NCBI GenBank assembly: GCA_031841125.1
Contig: CM063110.1
Location: 26,159,626 to 26,223,625, forward strand
Reading direction: 5' to 3'
Origin: Acanthococcus lagerstroemiae
Taxonomy: Eukaryota > Arthropoda > Insecta > Hemiptera > Eriococcidae
Length of the DNA: 64,000 nucleotides
The position numbers and the translations under genes were made by a program. Under the pieces are notes generated by a model. That model saw nothing but the letters and a program-made list of their open reading frames with translations. It searched no databases and had not been told where the DNA came from. How positions within the stretch are numbered: position 1 is the first letter of the stretch; each line of letters opens with the position of its first letter. This document shows, in pieces, positions 34,975-46,569 of this stretch.

Positions 34975-35513
34975 GTTGTTCTTAACCTCTTATCATGCAG
35001 ACACGAAACGCACATAGGAGATATTTGCAACCACAATTTCGGGCATATTATGCACATAGGTGGTATCAAAAGCGCTCTCTGGCGGCGAAAAAATTAACGA
35101 AAATAGTAAATTTTTTCTATCGGATGCGCCTTCGAGAGAGGAATCCAACGAGCACAAAAACGTCATTTTCATAATTTTGTCACATTAGCAGACCACCGAC
35201 GAATTGTAACTGCGGAAGTACTACAATTGTCAGACGCAATAAATGCTGTTAGACCACAATCTTTGCCTAGGAGACTCAAGATACCTTTAGAGGGGGCTCA
35301 GTCCGAGCTTGCCCCCCCCCCCATGGCTACGGGGCTGTAGGTACATACACGTGAAATTACATTACGTACGTCCAAATCAAAAACTTCAAATCTGGCCAGC
35401 TTCCTAATAAAGAAAAAATGCCGGGTATCTGGTTTCTATTCTCCGTTTTGACTACATTTTAATATCCTATGGTCAACTGAATATGAAGTTAGAGACCAAG
35501 TGATTGAAAAGCT
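34975..35513. other. Unassigned; G/C-run patch at 35,290-35,330
   Basis: The patch GGGGGCTCAGTCC ... CCCCCCCCATGGCTACGGGG looks like the end of another GGCTACG-type MITE, but the left end was not found. Confidence 0.35.
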
Positions 35514-35749
35514 GCGTTCGTTTACACACTCAGTGTATACACTTTTGCACTCAGTGTATAAATGTGTGATCGTTTAGATCAGGATACACTGAGTGTAAAG
35601 GTGCACGGTGTTCGTTTAGACTCGTGTATTCCGATTGTACACTGAAGTGTAGGAAAGTGTATACACTTTTCACACCTGCTCATGAGTAGGTGTAAAGTTG
35701 CGCGCACCTAGTATACACCAGGGTACACTTATGACGTTTAAACGAACGC
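35514..35749. mobile_element. Small MITE rich in TACACTGAGTGTA palindromes
   Basis: The left end GCGTTCGTTTACAC and the right end, inverted, GCGTTCGTTTAAAC match at 13 of 14 bases. The 236-bp interior repeats ACTCAGTGTATACAC, GATACACTGAGTGTAAA, TGTACACTGAAGTGTA and GTGTATACACTTTT in both orientations. GTTCGTTTA also recurs inside (35,610). No target duplication recognised. Confidence 0.65.
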
Positions 35750-36597
35750 CGCTAAAGCTTCATCAAATTCTGATCCCAAAATAAGATCTTCTCTTCCTTC
35801 ATTCTCCACACTATCTTCTGTACATAGCTTACAAAATTGCAGATTAACAAATACCGCGGCCAATGTACCGCTTATTGACTAAACTGGCGTTGCCGGTGCG
35901 GTACACAAGCAGGAAACCACAAAAAATTCCAAATATAAACTCGTGTTACAGTCTAACACCATTTTCACCGAGATCAAAAATTAGTCAGTAACCGCTTTTA
36001 TCCCCCCATCAGTTGAATGAAATCTTACAAAGCTGATCTTAACATTCATTTTGTAGACATAAGAAGATCGTAGTTTCGCAGTATTCAATCATACGATGCC
36101 ATGTTTCTGGCGTAAAGAGTCAAATATTTATATTCTATCTACATACTTAAATAAAGGGAAAGCTTACCCAGTTGATTGCAGCCGGACAACCAACTTAATG
36201 AAAACACTTCATACCATTCATACTTTATTGCCGTTTATGTTGAATACACGGACAGGAATAATAAAGTTCGAACTGAACCGATTTTAATAAGCCCGGGCTT
36301 CTAAGAGAATAGTTAAAGTAACACTTCCGATTTAAAACCGATCACCACATTCGAGTTATAGTTATTGTATCGATATCACTCAACGTCGAAGGCACACTAC
36401 CACCAAAATGCTTGTAACGCGAGAACGCGACTGTCAGACTGTCTTCGCCGGAGCTGCTGAAGTCCTCAACGCCGTTAACATTTTAATTCGAATGTGGCTT
36501 ATCGGCTCGGCAAGACATGGAGGGAGAACATCACCGAACTGAACGTGTCATTCCGAGATCACCAAGTTCGTAGGCAAGGGAAGGACAGGTAGATGTA

Positions 36598-36759
36598 CCG
36601 GGTGATGAACGAGAAGTCGCACCATGGCGAACATGTAGTAACGTGCAACGTGAACGTATGCATGTAGCGGAGATTGTGTTCTCGTGTCGGCGCCGCTGTG
36701 CCTTATCACATGTTGGCCCAGTGTTGGCCCAATGGTGCGACCTCTCGTTCATCACCCTG
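36598..36759. mobile_element. Tc1/mariner-like MITE (TA duplication)
   Basis: The left end CCGGGTGATGAACGAGAAGT (then CGCACCATGG) and the right end, inverted, CAGGGTGATGAACGAGAGGT (then CGCACCATTGG) form about 30-bp TIRs. TA flanks both ends (36,596-36,597 and 36,760-36,761). At 162 bp it is non-coding. Confidence 0.75.
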
Positions 36760-37087
36760 TATGTAGACTGTAGAGTATTAAGCTATTAACCAATTCACAC
36801 AATCGCGGCGTATTATCGAAGAAAAAATCCTAACTATTGGAGAATAAAGACGCATATTACACAGCATTTGCATCTTACGGAGGCGCGTATGACACGGGAA
36901 ATTTTCACGATTGCGTAACATTTCAACACGGGCTCTTATGGCGGATATCTAGAGACCGAGGAGTAGTTTTGCGCATTATCAAGGATCACATATTAGGCCT
37001 GAGCGTATTAAAGCGGTTTTATGCTGAATTTTAAACCACCGAATCTGATTTTGAATACGCAGCTCTGAACGGCATTTTGTTCATATT

Positions 37088-37480
37088 CAGGGGCGAAACT
37101 AAAGGAGGTATGGGGGGTTGAAACACCCCCAATAATTTGGCAGTTGGCAAATTTTGAAACAGTTTATTTGAATTTTCCATTTTTTATGAATGTTTGCTTA
37201 TTATTTTTTTTTCAATCAAAATATTTTTGATTGAAAAATCGGCAAATTTTTATTTTAGTTTTCAAAAAATATTTGTCGGCAAATTTTTTTTCTTCACCTC
37301 GCCAAACTGAAAGTCACATTTCATTTCTGAAGAATGGAGTACCCGAGACTCCTGTCAGAGACTAGTCAGTCAAAAGCCGAAGGTCTCAAGTTAAGTATCG
37401 AAAGGTTGAAACAGAGCTGAGATGTGGAGGACAGTAGCAAACGTTGAATTTCGAATTTCAATGACTATTCTGTTCTTATT
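37088..37480. repeat. Dispersed repeat family R, copy 1
   Basis: Begins CAGGGGCGAAACTAAAGGAG and shares AATAATTTGGCAGTTGGCAA, the ATATTTGTCGGCAAATTTTT block and TGTTCTTATTA with copies at 45,321 and 46,219. The left end is TIR-like but the right end is not recognisable here. Confidence 0.65.
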
Positions 37481-37785
37481 ATAAACACAAGTTGCATTTT
37501 TATGTCGTCAATGTTCTCAGCCTGTGCTGACTATTACAAGGTGAAATTTGCACAAAATATAAATATTGAATCGAAGAAGAACCTTTTGGTATCAGATTTT
37601 CAATAACTGAAACATAAAAGCTGTAAATTAAGCTTTAAAGTCAACTTGCATGTGTGCCTATGTGTGAGTGTTCCACGCGCTTACCTCGTCATTGTAAACG
37701 CGTGTTAGAGTGATCAGTGTGACCAGTAGGAAGCATTTTACATAACACATCGTGCATATAGAACGATCAGGCTGGCCATGCGATG

Positions 37786-39382
37786 TCTATAATATAAAGA
37801 CAATCTAGGTTTCTTTCATCTAAAAGCGTCTCTGTGTACATACTGCGGTTGATCAGGCCATGTTGCGTTTTTTTATTATTGAACTTTTACTTCACAAATC
37901 CTTTTTTAGGGCTTCATGAGTTCAAGATTGGGGCCATGTGTCGTTTTTTTACTGTCGACTTTTCATTTTACAAATACTTTTTTGCTTCATTTTTCATTTA
38001 TTAAAGAGAGATTAATCTAATATATAAAGACAAGTCTCGAATTTTCCTCATCGGTGTTCTCAGGTACTACTGAAAATGTTTATACTATTGCGAGCAAAAA
38101 ACCAAAAACAAATTTGCACGAGACGAACATACGAATATGTAGTAAAAAATCTTTATTACAAGTACATTCCTTTTCATCATCATTTGTAATACTGCCGACT
38201 GACACAAGTCTCCTCTGGCCCTTCTTTTTCTCGCATGACTCATCGAAGCAGCAAGAATACATCACATGTTTGATTTGGCCTTTGGTATAGATAACGAACA
38301 CAATAACAATAGTCATAGGGTAAAATTTAAGTTACGGGTGATCATCGAGAACCACTAGAAAGAAAACCGATTCTATTTATTTATTTATTTTTTGATTTGA
38401 AACATCTTTAGGGCTCCATGAGTTCAAGACTTGGGCCATGTGTCATTTTTTTATTATCGAATTTTCATTTTACAAATACTTTTTTGCTTCATTTTTCATT
38501 TATTAAAGAGAATAATCTAATATATAGAGACAAGTCTCGATTTTTCCTCATCGGTGTTCTCAGGTATTACTGAATGAAATCTTTTTAAAATTGTCTCAAA
38601 TGGCAGTGTGTAACATTTTTGAATCGGGGGCCTAATTTTGATACTTTTTATGTTCTAACCAACAATACTGATATAACTCATTTTGCTTACAAATGTCGGT
38701 TGGTTCTCTTACGCTTAACAGCGTCCAACTGAGGGTTGCAAATGGGTAACTATTCCTCGGGTAACTAAGGTAACTGATTGCGCATCCGGTTGGGAGACAG
38801 ATATACCAAGTTCAAAACACAGTTCTCATGTTTTGCGTTTTTTTACTATCGATATTTTATTTTACAAATACTTTTTTGCTTCATTTTTCATTTATTGAAG
38901 AGATTAAAGAGATGTAGGAGTTTCATGTTGCGATTTTTTACTATCGAACTTTTATTTTACAAATAATACTTTTTTACTTAATCTGACTGGGATTGTGCAA
39001 ATTGTATTTTAGTGCGTTCGTTAAACAATGATAAGGAGAACATATTATAGCGCTACCTGTGACACAAATATACAATTGTTATCAAAGCCGTTATCTTTAA
39101 TGTTTTTGAAAGCCTCTGACTGGGACTCTCGGACTGTGCAAATTGTTTTGGCAAAAGTACCCTCAGTACTTCTATTGAGGATGTGAAATGTTCAGGATAA
39201 TTCGATCATTTTTCATTTTGGAGATAGAGAAGGATGGGTAATTCTATTTAATTTCCAAAGATTACAAAGCTTTCACATTTATGAAAAAACAATTTCATGC
39301 TTCATTTTCTTTCTTCTATTTTCAAAGTTTCATATTATTGCATATGTTTGATCCCGTCCGAAGGACGGGTACCTCAGCTTGT
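37786..39382 (+). mobile_element. Helitron-like cluster: three 5'-like ends and one 3' hairpin end
   Basis: TCTATAATATAAAGAC (37,786), TCTAATATATAAAGACAAGT (38,016) and TCTAATATATAGAGACAAGT (38,516) each resemble Helitron 5' ends (TC start, AT-rich lead). A GC hairpin CCCGTCCGAAGGACGGG (39,353-39,369) lies 8 bases before CTTGT (39,378-39,382), the layout of a Helitron 3' end (hairpin then CTRRT), although the second R position is preceded by T, so the match is imperfect. Between them a unit with TACAAATACTTTTTTGCTTC recurs at least five times. No Rep/helicase coding. Confidence 0.5.
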
Positions 39383-39410
39383 AATATATAATATGAAGAG
39401 TTCTACAAGA

Positions 39411-39647
39411 CAGTGGTACAGCCAGGGGGCAAAGGTGGCGGATGCCCCCCAAGGCACCAGAAATAGAATGTAAAATATGCAGAAATGAGCAATTTTTCGC
39501 TTTAAAACACGTATTTTTCGAAAAAATTTTGCTCGAGTAGTAATTTTACCTTCATTTTCATACAATAGTCCTCTAATATCGTGGCGATTTTTCTAAATCT
39601 TAATTTGCCCCCCTCCCAACCCCCGGAAAATCCTGGCTACGCCATTG
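39411..39647. mobile_element. hAT-like MITE (CAGTGG..AGCCAGG ends)
   Basis: The left end CAGTGGTACAGCCAGG and the right end, inverted, CAATGGCGTAGCCAGG match at most positions, with G-run and C-run subterminal tracts. It is 237 bp with no coding sequence. I see no matching 8-bp duplication, so the boundaries may have decayed. Confidence 0.6.
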
Positions 39648-39789
39648 ATTGAATTTGGTCTCAAAATTCATAATTAAAACTGGTGATTCAACTTACCGAC
39701 AACCCATTGAAAAAAAAAAAAAAATGAATAAATCGTGTGAAAAAAATTAACACTTAGAACGATCAAATTTTCGAACTTTGGAAGTAAAA

Positions 39790-40575
39790 AAAAAAAACTG
39801 TATGATACAATTGTTCTAACGGAGACCTGATTAAATGCAAATATTGTCTTTCGCGAATTCATCAACGGCAGATACATACATAATACACAGACAGAACACG
39901 GATTACATTGGAAGAGAACAAAGCAGAGGTGGTGGTGTATTAATCGTGGTGCATAAGAAACTTCAATCCAGCAAAATAGCACATATGGAGAATAAGCAAT
40001 TAGGAGGTCAAAATGCATACGTAGTGGTGTTGGTTAAATTGAAATTGCAATTTGACTCAAATCCACTCTACATATGGAATAGGGACAGTATATTTCTACC
40101 CTGATTTAAAACGTACATAGTTCTTACCAAATCCTATATAATCAATTAACTGATATCCCTGTGGTAGCTCAGGGCGCATTTTTGCCGTTGGGGGATTTTA
40201 ACCTGCCGAACTTTGCCATCTCATCGGTAAGTGAATGTGGTGCCACTAATCCAAAGCACACCGAGTTAACTAGTATAATTAATTACTTTGATCTGACACA
40301 GTGTAACACAATAACTAATGAGCAAAGCAAAACACTTGACTTGGTATTAAGTACTACACGCATCCAAGTATCTTAGGATGCTCATTAGTCCCAAAAGTGG
40401 ATACTTTTCACCTACCTCTGAAGGTAGAACTTGTCATAAATAGGAGATTGGGTTCTACAACAAATAACTTCGAGGAAAATAATTAAAAATTGAACTTTGC
40501 AAGAGCTGATTTTAGAAAATTGTATGAAGAGTTTGCAAACATAGACTGGATCAGATCCCGTAATATTTAAAACAA
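39790..40575 (+). pseudogene. Jockey/CR1-like LINE endonuclease fragment
   Basis: TIVLTET is followed by a stop (Trp position) and LNANI. A frame shift then gives QNTDYIGREQSRGGGVLIVV, the YxxxRxxxRGGGV block of LINE APE endonucleases. Next come LPLGDFNLPNFAISS (GDFN catalytic block) and SKTLDLVLSTTRIQV. The trailing NFARADFRKLYEEFANIDWI is the post-endonuclease linker. Stops and frameshifts make it a relic. The RT is not present downstream; a minisatellite starts at about 40,590. Confidence 0.85.
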
Positions 40576-40589
40576 GACTACAAGGCCTC

Positions 40590-40765
40590 GGGAAGTTGAC
40601 CTTCCGGAAAATTGACTTTTTGGAAAATTGGATCTCGGGAAAAAGGGTTTGGGAAGATAGCTTTCAAGAACTTTAACTTCGGGGAAAAGGTTTTCGGAAA
40701 ATTGCGGGCCTCGAGAAATGGGCGTTTCGGGAAATTAGCTTTCGGGAAAACAGCTTCGGGAATTT
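40590..40765. repeat. TTCGGGAAAATT-type minisatellite
   Basis: About ten imperfect units of 15-18 bases containing CGGGAAA or CGGAAAATTG, for example TTCCGGAAAATTGAC, ATCTCGGGAAAAAGG, TTCGGGAAATTAGC and TTTCGGGAAAACAGC. It directly follows the LINE fragment and ends in a T-run. Confidence 0.8.
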
Positions 40766-41104
40766 GTACGTTTTTTTTTTTTTAAATTGTAATCAATGTG
40801 ACGTATGTACATACTACATACAGTATAATATGTTTGGTGTTTTTCTTTTTTCTGAATTTAGTTTTCGGTTTTTCTCCGAAAAATTTATGCTCTATGACAC
40901 CCTACACTGTACACTGTCTCCTGTCACACACAATTTTTTCAAATCAAATTTTTTCTGCTCATTTCCACTTTCAATATTGTAAAAAAAAATCAAGAAAAAA
41001 AACTGTCCGGATTATTTTGTGAGTCACGGTCACATGGTATGCATCTCGTACAAATATAAGCCATTGGCCATCGCTTTTTTTTTTTTTTTTTAACTTGACA
41101 ACTT

Positions 41105-41878
41105 ACATATGTGGCGTTCTATAGCATAAGGGTCAACTTTGTCGATCGGATCGAAAATGAGTTAGACCCATATCCTGAAAATACATTAAATTCCCTTCGA
41201 AATGAGCCAAAGAGGAACCCTCTAACTATAAAACTCGCGCCTGGGGACGCGTTTGAAGTTTGAACTTCAAATAACATAGTTTTGGGAAAAACGCGTTTAA
41301 AGTTTTTGAAACAAAAAATCGTCATATGAAAGGTTTAAATCACCAAATAAGGTCTTCAACGGCTAGTTTTACTTTTTTTATGTAATATTAATGTTGTTCA
41401 GTGCCATACATACCAGCAACAAAGTTGACCCTTTTTAAAATTTTGCCATATGTACCAGCGACAAAGTTGACCCTTTTTAAAATTTGCATCAAAAGCAACA
41501 GTTAACCTTTTACAACACTGGAGGACGTTTACACAGTGACATTAGGTTACGGTTTGGTTCGGTTGGAGCGCTAAGAACATAATACGGGAGTAGAAATTAT
41601 AAAACATGTAAATTTCCTACCGACAACCTTGAAAAACGAGCGCGCAGTTTATGACGTAGCAGATACCACACCACTCCAACTTCGATGGCCTGTTACCACC
41701 GTTTAAAACGGCCCTCAAGGGTTCCAACTACCCTCACGTGAAAGTAGAAGGATCATAGTATACAAATCCATCAAAAACCGAAAATCGATATTTTTGACCA
41801 AAAATCACATTTTTGCGTTTTTCTCGAACAGTTGTTTCCAACAAAGTTGACCCTTTTGCAAAATAACGACACATATGT
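41105..41878. mobile_element. TIR transposon related to family Z (copy C)
   Basis: The left end ACATATGTGGCGTTCTATAG, then GGGTCAACTTTGTCGATCG, faces TTGTTTCCAACAAAGTTGAC and ends ACACATATGT. TIR wording and the following GATCGGATCGAAAATGAGTTA parallel family Z copy A at 25.63 kb. The interior has two extra GACAAAGTTGACCCTTTTTA units (41,420 and 41,464). No transposase visible. Confidence 0.65.
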
Positions 41879-42349
41879 ACATATATACATATGTAACTGA
41901 TCTCACGAATGAATTTTCCTTCGGCAGAATGCCGAATCACTTACTGTTTCAATTCTGAAAACGTTTCCTTTTCAACTGAATTAGAGGAACTTGTACGAAC
42001 ATGAACGCATTGGAATGATACGTACATAATGTAGGTGACTCATCAACACCGGCCTTTATGGACACGTACGCATTCCTCCACTGGGTTTGGCCTCGCCCTT
42101 ATCTTCGAGTCTCAGAGCGTTCGAATACTTTTTTGCACGTCCGATTTCGTTTCTTTTTGTGATCATTTTTCTCCTAATCTTTTCATCGAAATTCTGAAGT
42201 TATCTTCTGTTGTGCATATCGATAATTCTACAATATAACTTTGAAGTCACATCGTTCATTTCCCCCTTCTTTTACACGCGAATGTGTCAACCTGCAGCGG
42301 TGTTCCAATACTTTTTCGAGTTACTTTAACTAAATTCTGTCAAAATCAA

Positions 42350-42620
42350 TATACTGTATGTACCTAGTATTACGATGAAGTACATATGTATGTACAATGT
42401 ACATACATACATATTATATACTTGTGATAATATTTAGGGGGGGGGGGGAATGAAGTACAAGTCGAAGATGGGCATTATTCGGATAATAGGTACATATATG
42501 TACATACATATGACCACACGTTGATTTCTGTTTCTGTAAACTAGAAGTATTACATAATACGAGATTTTAACCTATGTACATACATCATCATACTACATAC
42601 ATGTAGTTCCATGTACTGGT
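42350..42620. repeat. TACA/TATG-type microsatellite-rich stretch
   Basis: Clusters of TACATACATACATA, TATGTATGTACAATGTACAT and ACATATATGTACATACATAT, interrupted by a G-run at 42,437-42,448. Low-complexity sequence only. Confidence 0.7.
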
Positions 42621-44345
42621 GAGTTAGAGACGGTTACAACTATTGTATTTCTTTTCGGTTGCACGATAATGCTAGATACATAATAATTAATAAACATTAT
42701 ACATAATATGTGATTACAATCGACGCAGGAATTTTCATGTTTCAAACTCTTTCAACTCATAGAACGTCCAGATCTTCGGAGAAAATCGTATTTTAGAAGG
42801 GTTGGACCTCTCTTCTCATCAAAGTTAGCACCGAGAGTACGAAATGGAATTTTTAATATGTTATTCTGGAGATTTTCACAATCTCGGTCACTATCCAAAC
42901 AACTTTTTTCTCGCATACTGCGCATCATTCGCCTGTATTCTATTTAGTTGTTAAAAAAAAAAAAGTCGGCAAATGTAAACCCCCTCGTTATGGTGGTTTT
43001 CCGATTTTATTTCGAACAATGCGAAGTGTGCGTCATGTCATCCCTAACTTACACGCCCTGCTGGACAGTGTCAGCATTCGAATTTCTCATCCGGACAAGT
43101 GCCATTTTTCGTCTTGTTGCTCTCGAACGATTTATGCCGAGTCAGTAGTCCGTTTAAAAAGTTAGTTTTTAGGCGCTCCTCGTTCCTCGACTAGTCGGCG
43201 ACTTATTCGTCTGAAATTCACCGCTTCGCGAGGAAAATTCACAGCCGAAATGAAGGGGAAAAGTCCAGTTATTTACAGCCGACCGTTTATTAATTCAAAA
43301 ACAGTTGTTAATTTCTTATCGCGGAAGAAAGTGGCGGAACGTGCCCCGGAAAAACTAATGATAAAATAGTAGGTAATAGAGACTGTGTATCGAGCCAGTT
43401 CCCCCTTTCCCTCGCGTTCCCCAATTCATTTTTTTTTTCTTTCGCTTTTCGCATCTGTGTGTGGAAATCTCGCCGAGACGTAAGATAACTGTGTGGCGCC
43501 CGTCGCCTCACCAGCTCGCAGCGACTCCGATTAGAGCTGCTTCCGACTTCCTCGACGCATGTACTGGCGGTTTTATGAGTACTAAGGTTCCAGCCAATGA
43601 TTTGCCCATAAGGAAGAAACTGGCAATGGTTCAATTCTGCCGATGCTAACGTTGGTGAAAATGAATTTTTTTTTCGCTGTTCCAACAGCGTGGCGTAACT
43701 AATGTTTAATGGTTTTCGATGTGTCGGGCTTGGGCGAGTAATTGTCCTTTTCTTCCACCCATGTTCCTCGCTGACATTAGTGTTATCATCGGAAGGATTT
43801 TTTCTTCCTCAGATGATATCATTTATTTGTAAGTAACTGTCACGTTGCTACATCGATAGGGGATAGTGTATCTTCTCGTTTTATCATTCTCATTTTACGA
43901 GGAGAAAGAGAAGTTCACTATTATTTTTCGTTCCTTTCGCGGAACATTAAAATTGAATCAGAAAATATTGAAGGGAATGTGAGCAGGTCAGGACTGGACT
44001 GCGGCGTCTCAGGCCCGAGGTATCGTAAGTGTACAAGACTCTTTGTCCAACGAGGTATGACAATAAAGTTCCTAGCCGTATTTTTATAATTTTTTTAATA
44101 GTAGCTTTCAAGACTTCTGCGCAACGGCATCTGATTTTCAAATGTCTCGAGAGTTACCAGTAAAAATTTGAAGTCATTTGAACGCCTAATTCTGAATATA
44201 CAATTTTCTTTTCTCCAGTAAGTGCGACGTGACGTGCCTATTTCTCAGTAATGATTGAATTAATTGAACCGAACGTGATCATTACACTATTAATAAAGTT
44301 AATAAGACCGAATAATGAGATTATTGAGCAGTTTCAGCTTGAGTA
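42621..44345. other. Unassigned sequence
   Basis: The open frame on the minus strand at 43.3-43.7 kb resembles nothing known. The region has somewhat higher CpG at 43.2-43.6 kb. Confidence 0.35.
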
Positions 44346-44349
44346 AGGT

Positions 44350-44935
44350 TATAATGCCTTAAAGAAATCAGCTGTTAAAAAGCGGCAGCAGCAGTTTCGA
44401 GAAGGGCGGAATTCATTTGAAGACGACGAGCGGAAGGACAGATCATAAACCAGCAGCAGAGCAGACAACTTCGCCAGAGTGAAAGGATTTATGGACGTGA
44501 ACTGTAAAGTAACAACGAGAGATGTTACAGAAAGAAACTGGGATTCATTTCGGAACGTTACGATTAATTTTAACACAACATGATTTAGGCATGAGAAAAT
44601 TGTGCTCCAAGATGGTTCTCAAACTCCCTCATACATGGCAATCGTAGTAGGCGAGTTTTCCGCCAAAAATCAAAGAACTGTGTAGAACCACCCCTCCACT
44701 TCTCACCCGATCTGACCCTGTGTGACTTCTTTCTGTTCCCGATATTAAAAGAAGTCATGAAGGGCCCACATTTAGTATCAACTGTGGGCATCAAAGAAGA
44801 TTCGGTACGCATCCTGGAAGGGCTCACGGAAACGGACTTTCAGAAGTGCTTCATCGCACGGAAAACCAGAACACACAATACAAGCATATTAAGTCACAAC
44901 GGAGTATTTTGAAGGGGACGATACTGCTAAAGATT
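44350..44935 (+). pseudogene. Mariner transposase relic with central deletion
   Basis: The N-terminal DNA-binding part reads REGRNSFEDDERKDRS, then NFARVKGFMDVNCKVTTRDV. In a second frame LGMRKLCSKMVLKLPHTWQ follows at about 44,590. The central catalytic part is missing. The C-terminus resumes as HFSPDLTLCDFFLFPILKEV, which holds the last catalytic Asp of the D,D34D triad (SPDL..CDFF), then LTETDFQKCF. An N-to-C order with at least one stop, frameshifts and loss of the first two Asp residues makes it inactive. The end of the 3' side has TCGACAACGAACTTTATTGC, a possible terminal-repeat remnant. Confidence 0.85.
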
Positions 44936-45049
44936 AATTTTAAAATACATTTTTTTTAAGTCGACAACGAACTTTATTGCTACCTCTCATATTATATTGG
45001 GACGGGGTGGGGGAGAGGGGACACAGCATGAGAAGCAAATTCAACACAA

Positions 45050-45250
45050 AAACATCTAGTGCTGGTAGAGCACTTAGCAACACCCGAGTACCAACATCCG
45101 CCATTTTGAATCGCTTGGTGCCCGATGATTCACAGTTCGATACGCAGCACGATCCGCGCAGTGAATTGTGAATTGTCGGCCATCAAGCGACTCAAAATGG
45201 CGGATGTCAGTTACTCGGATATGTTTCCACGTGCTTTAGTGCCGGCAACA
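45050..45250. mobile_element. Foldback/MITE, about 200 bp
   Basis: CCGAGTACCAACATCCGCCA (then TTTTGAATCGCTTG) is facing its inverted copy CAAGCGACTCAAAATGGCGG (then ATGTCAGTTACTCGG). The arms extend outward with mismatches to GTGCTGGTAGAGCAC and GTGCTTTAGTGCCGGCA. The loop carries ATTCACAGTTC/GAATTGTGAATTG. Non-coding. Confidence 0.7.
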
Positions 45251-45320
45251 TGCTTGTGAACCGTTCTCATGAAGAAAATACAGAATGGCGCCGTAACACC
45301 GGTATACCAGAGCAAATGGA

Positions 45321-45780
45321 CAGGGAGAAACTATGGGAGGGTGACCCCCCCCCCACCCAATAATTTAGCAGTTGGCAAATTTTAAAACTGTTCATTTGAA
45401 TTTTTCATTTTTTATGAATGTTTATTTTTTTTATTTTTTCAATTAAAAAATATTTCGATTAAGAAATTGGTAAATTTTTAATTGTTTGAAAATTCTGTCG
45501 GCAAATTTTTAGTTAAAAAAAAATATTTGTCGGCGAATGTTTCTTCTCCACCTTTCCAAACAAAACGTCTCATTTCGTATCTGCAAATGTAGTACTCTGG
45601 ACTCCTGTGAGACACTAATCAATCAAAAGTCGAAGGTTTCAAGCTGAGTATCGAACATTATCTGAAAGGTTGAAACTAAGCTGAAATATGGAAGCCATTT
45701 CGAGAATCTGAAAGTCAGTAGCAAACGGTGAATTTCGAATTTCAGTGATTATTCTGTTCTTACTAGATTCTCAGTTTGAC
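45321..45780. repeat. Dispersed repeat family R, copy 2
   Basis: Begins CAGGGAGAAACTATGGGAGG and follows copy 1 (37,088) through AATAATTTAGCAGTTGGCAA, GACTCCTGTGAGACACTAAT, TCAAAAGTCGAAGG and GAATTTCAGTGATTATTCTG. It is more than 80 percent alike by eye. Confidence 0.7.
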
Positions 45781-46218
45781 GTAAAGCCTAAAATTTGAGA
45801 AAGTTAAACATTTTATTAAAATCTAAAAATTGAAAGCAAAAGACTTATTTTTAATGTCACAAGCTGAATTCGATAGCAAATGTTCTATTGTTTGATTTAC
45901 AGGCTTTGGTCCTGGTGAATATAGGAGGGAAATTTGTCAAAACTCCATGTGATTTTCCCATAAGAACGAAAGGGAGCTTGTGGCACGGATTCCCCTAATC
46001 CAATCGACCTAAAACTTTGTAGATTTCTTGATTTTTTTTATTTTATTGGAATCAGTTTAGGCGAATCAGAGGAAATTCAGAAAAAAATATCACCAAGAGT
46101 AAATAACGACCACCTTAATATGTAAAGGAAGTTGTGTGTTCCTCTCAAGTATTCCTAAAATCCTTCCAGCTTACCCTCCCATACTAGGGTATGTTCACAA
46201 GGTTCCAATCTGCATTTG

Positions 46219-46569
46219 CAAGGACGAAACTATGGGTGGAAGGGTGAAACGCCCCCTCCCCAAATAATTTGACAGCCGACAAATTTTGAAACTGTTCATT
46301 TTAATTTTTCTTTTTCTAAGAACGTTTGTTTTAATTAAAAAATATTTTGATTAAAAAATCAAAAAATTTGCAATTTTTAAAAAATGTCGAATTTTTAGTT
46401 TTCAAAAAATATTTGTCGACAAATTTTTCTTCTCCACCCCCTCATACTGAAAGTCAAGTTTTTTCTCTGCAAATGGAGACAATGCCCCTCGGCAGAAAGA
46501 CCAAAACTTTTTCTCCTTCTTCATAGATTTTGTGTGTAGAATTGGCTTTTTTGTCCCAATTCGCCCCTG
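46219..46569. repeat. Dispersed repeat family R, copy 3 (both ends visible)
   Basis: The left end CAAGGACGAAACTATGGG pairs loosely with the right end TTCGCCCCTG (inverted CAGGGGCGAA). Copies 1 and 2 begin the same way, so family R is probably a MITE with CAGGGGCGAA termini. It shares the GTCGACAAATTTTTCTTCTC block with the others but is shorter. Confidence 0.6.
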
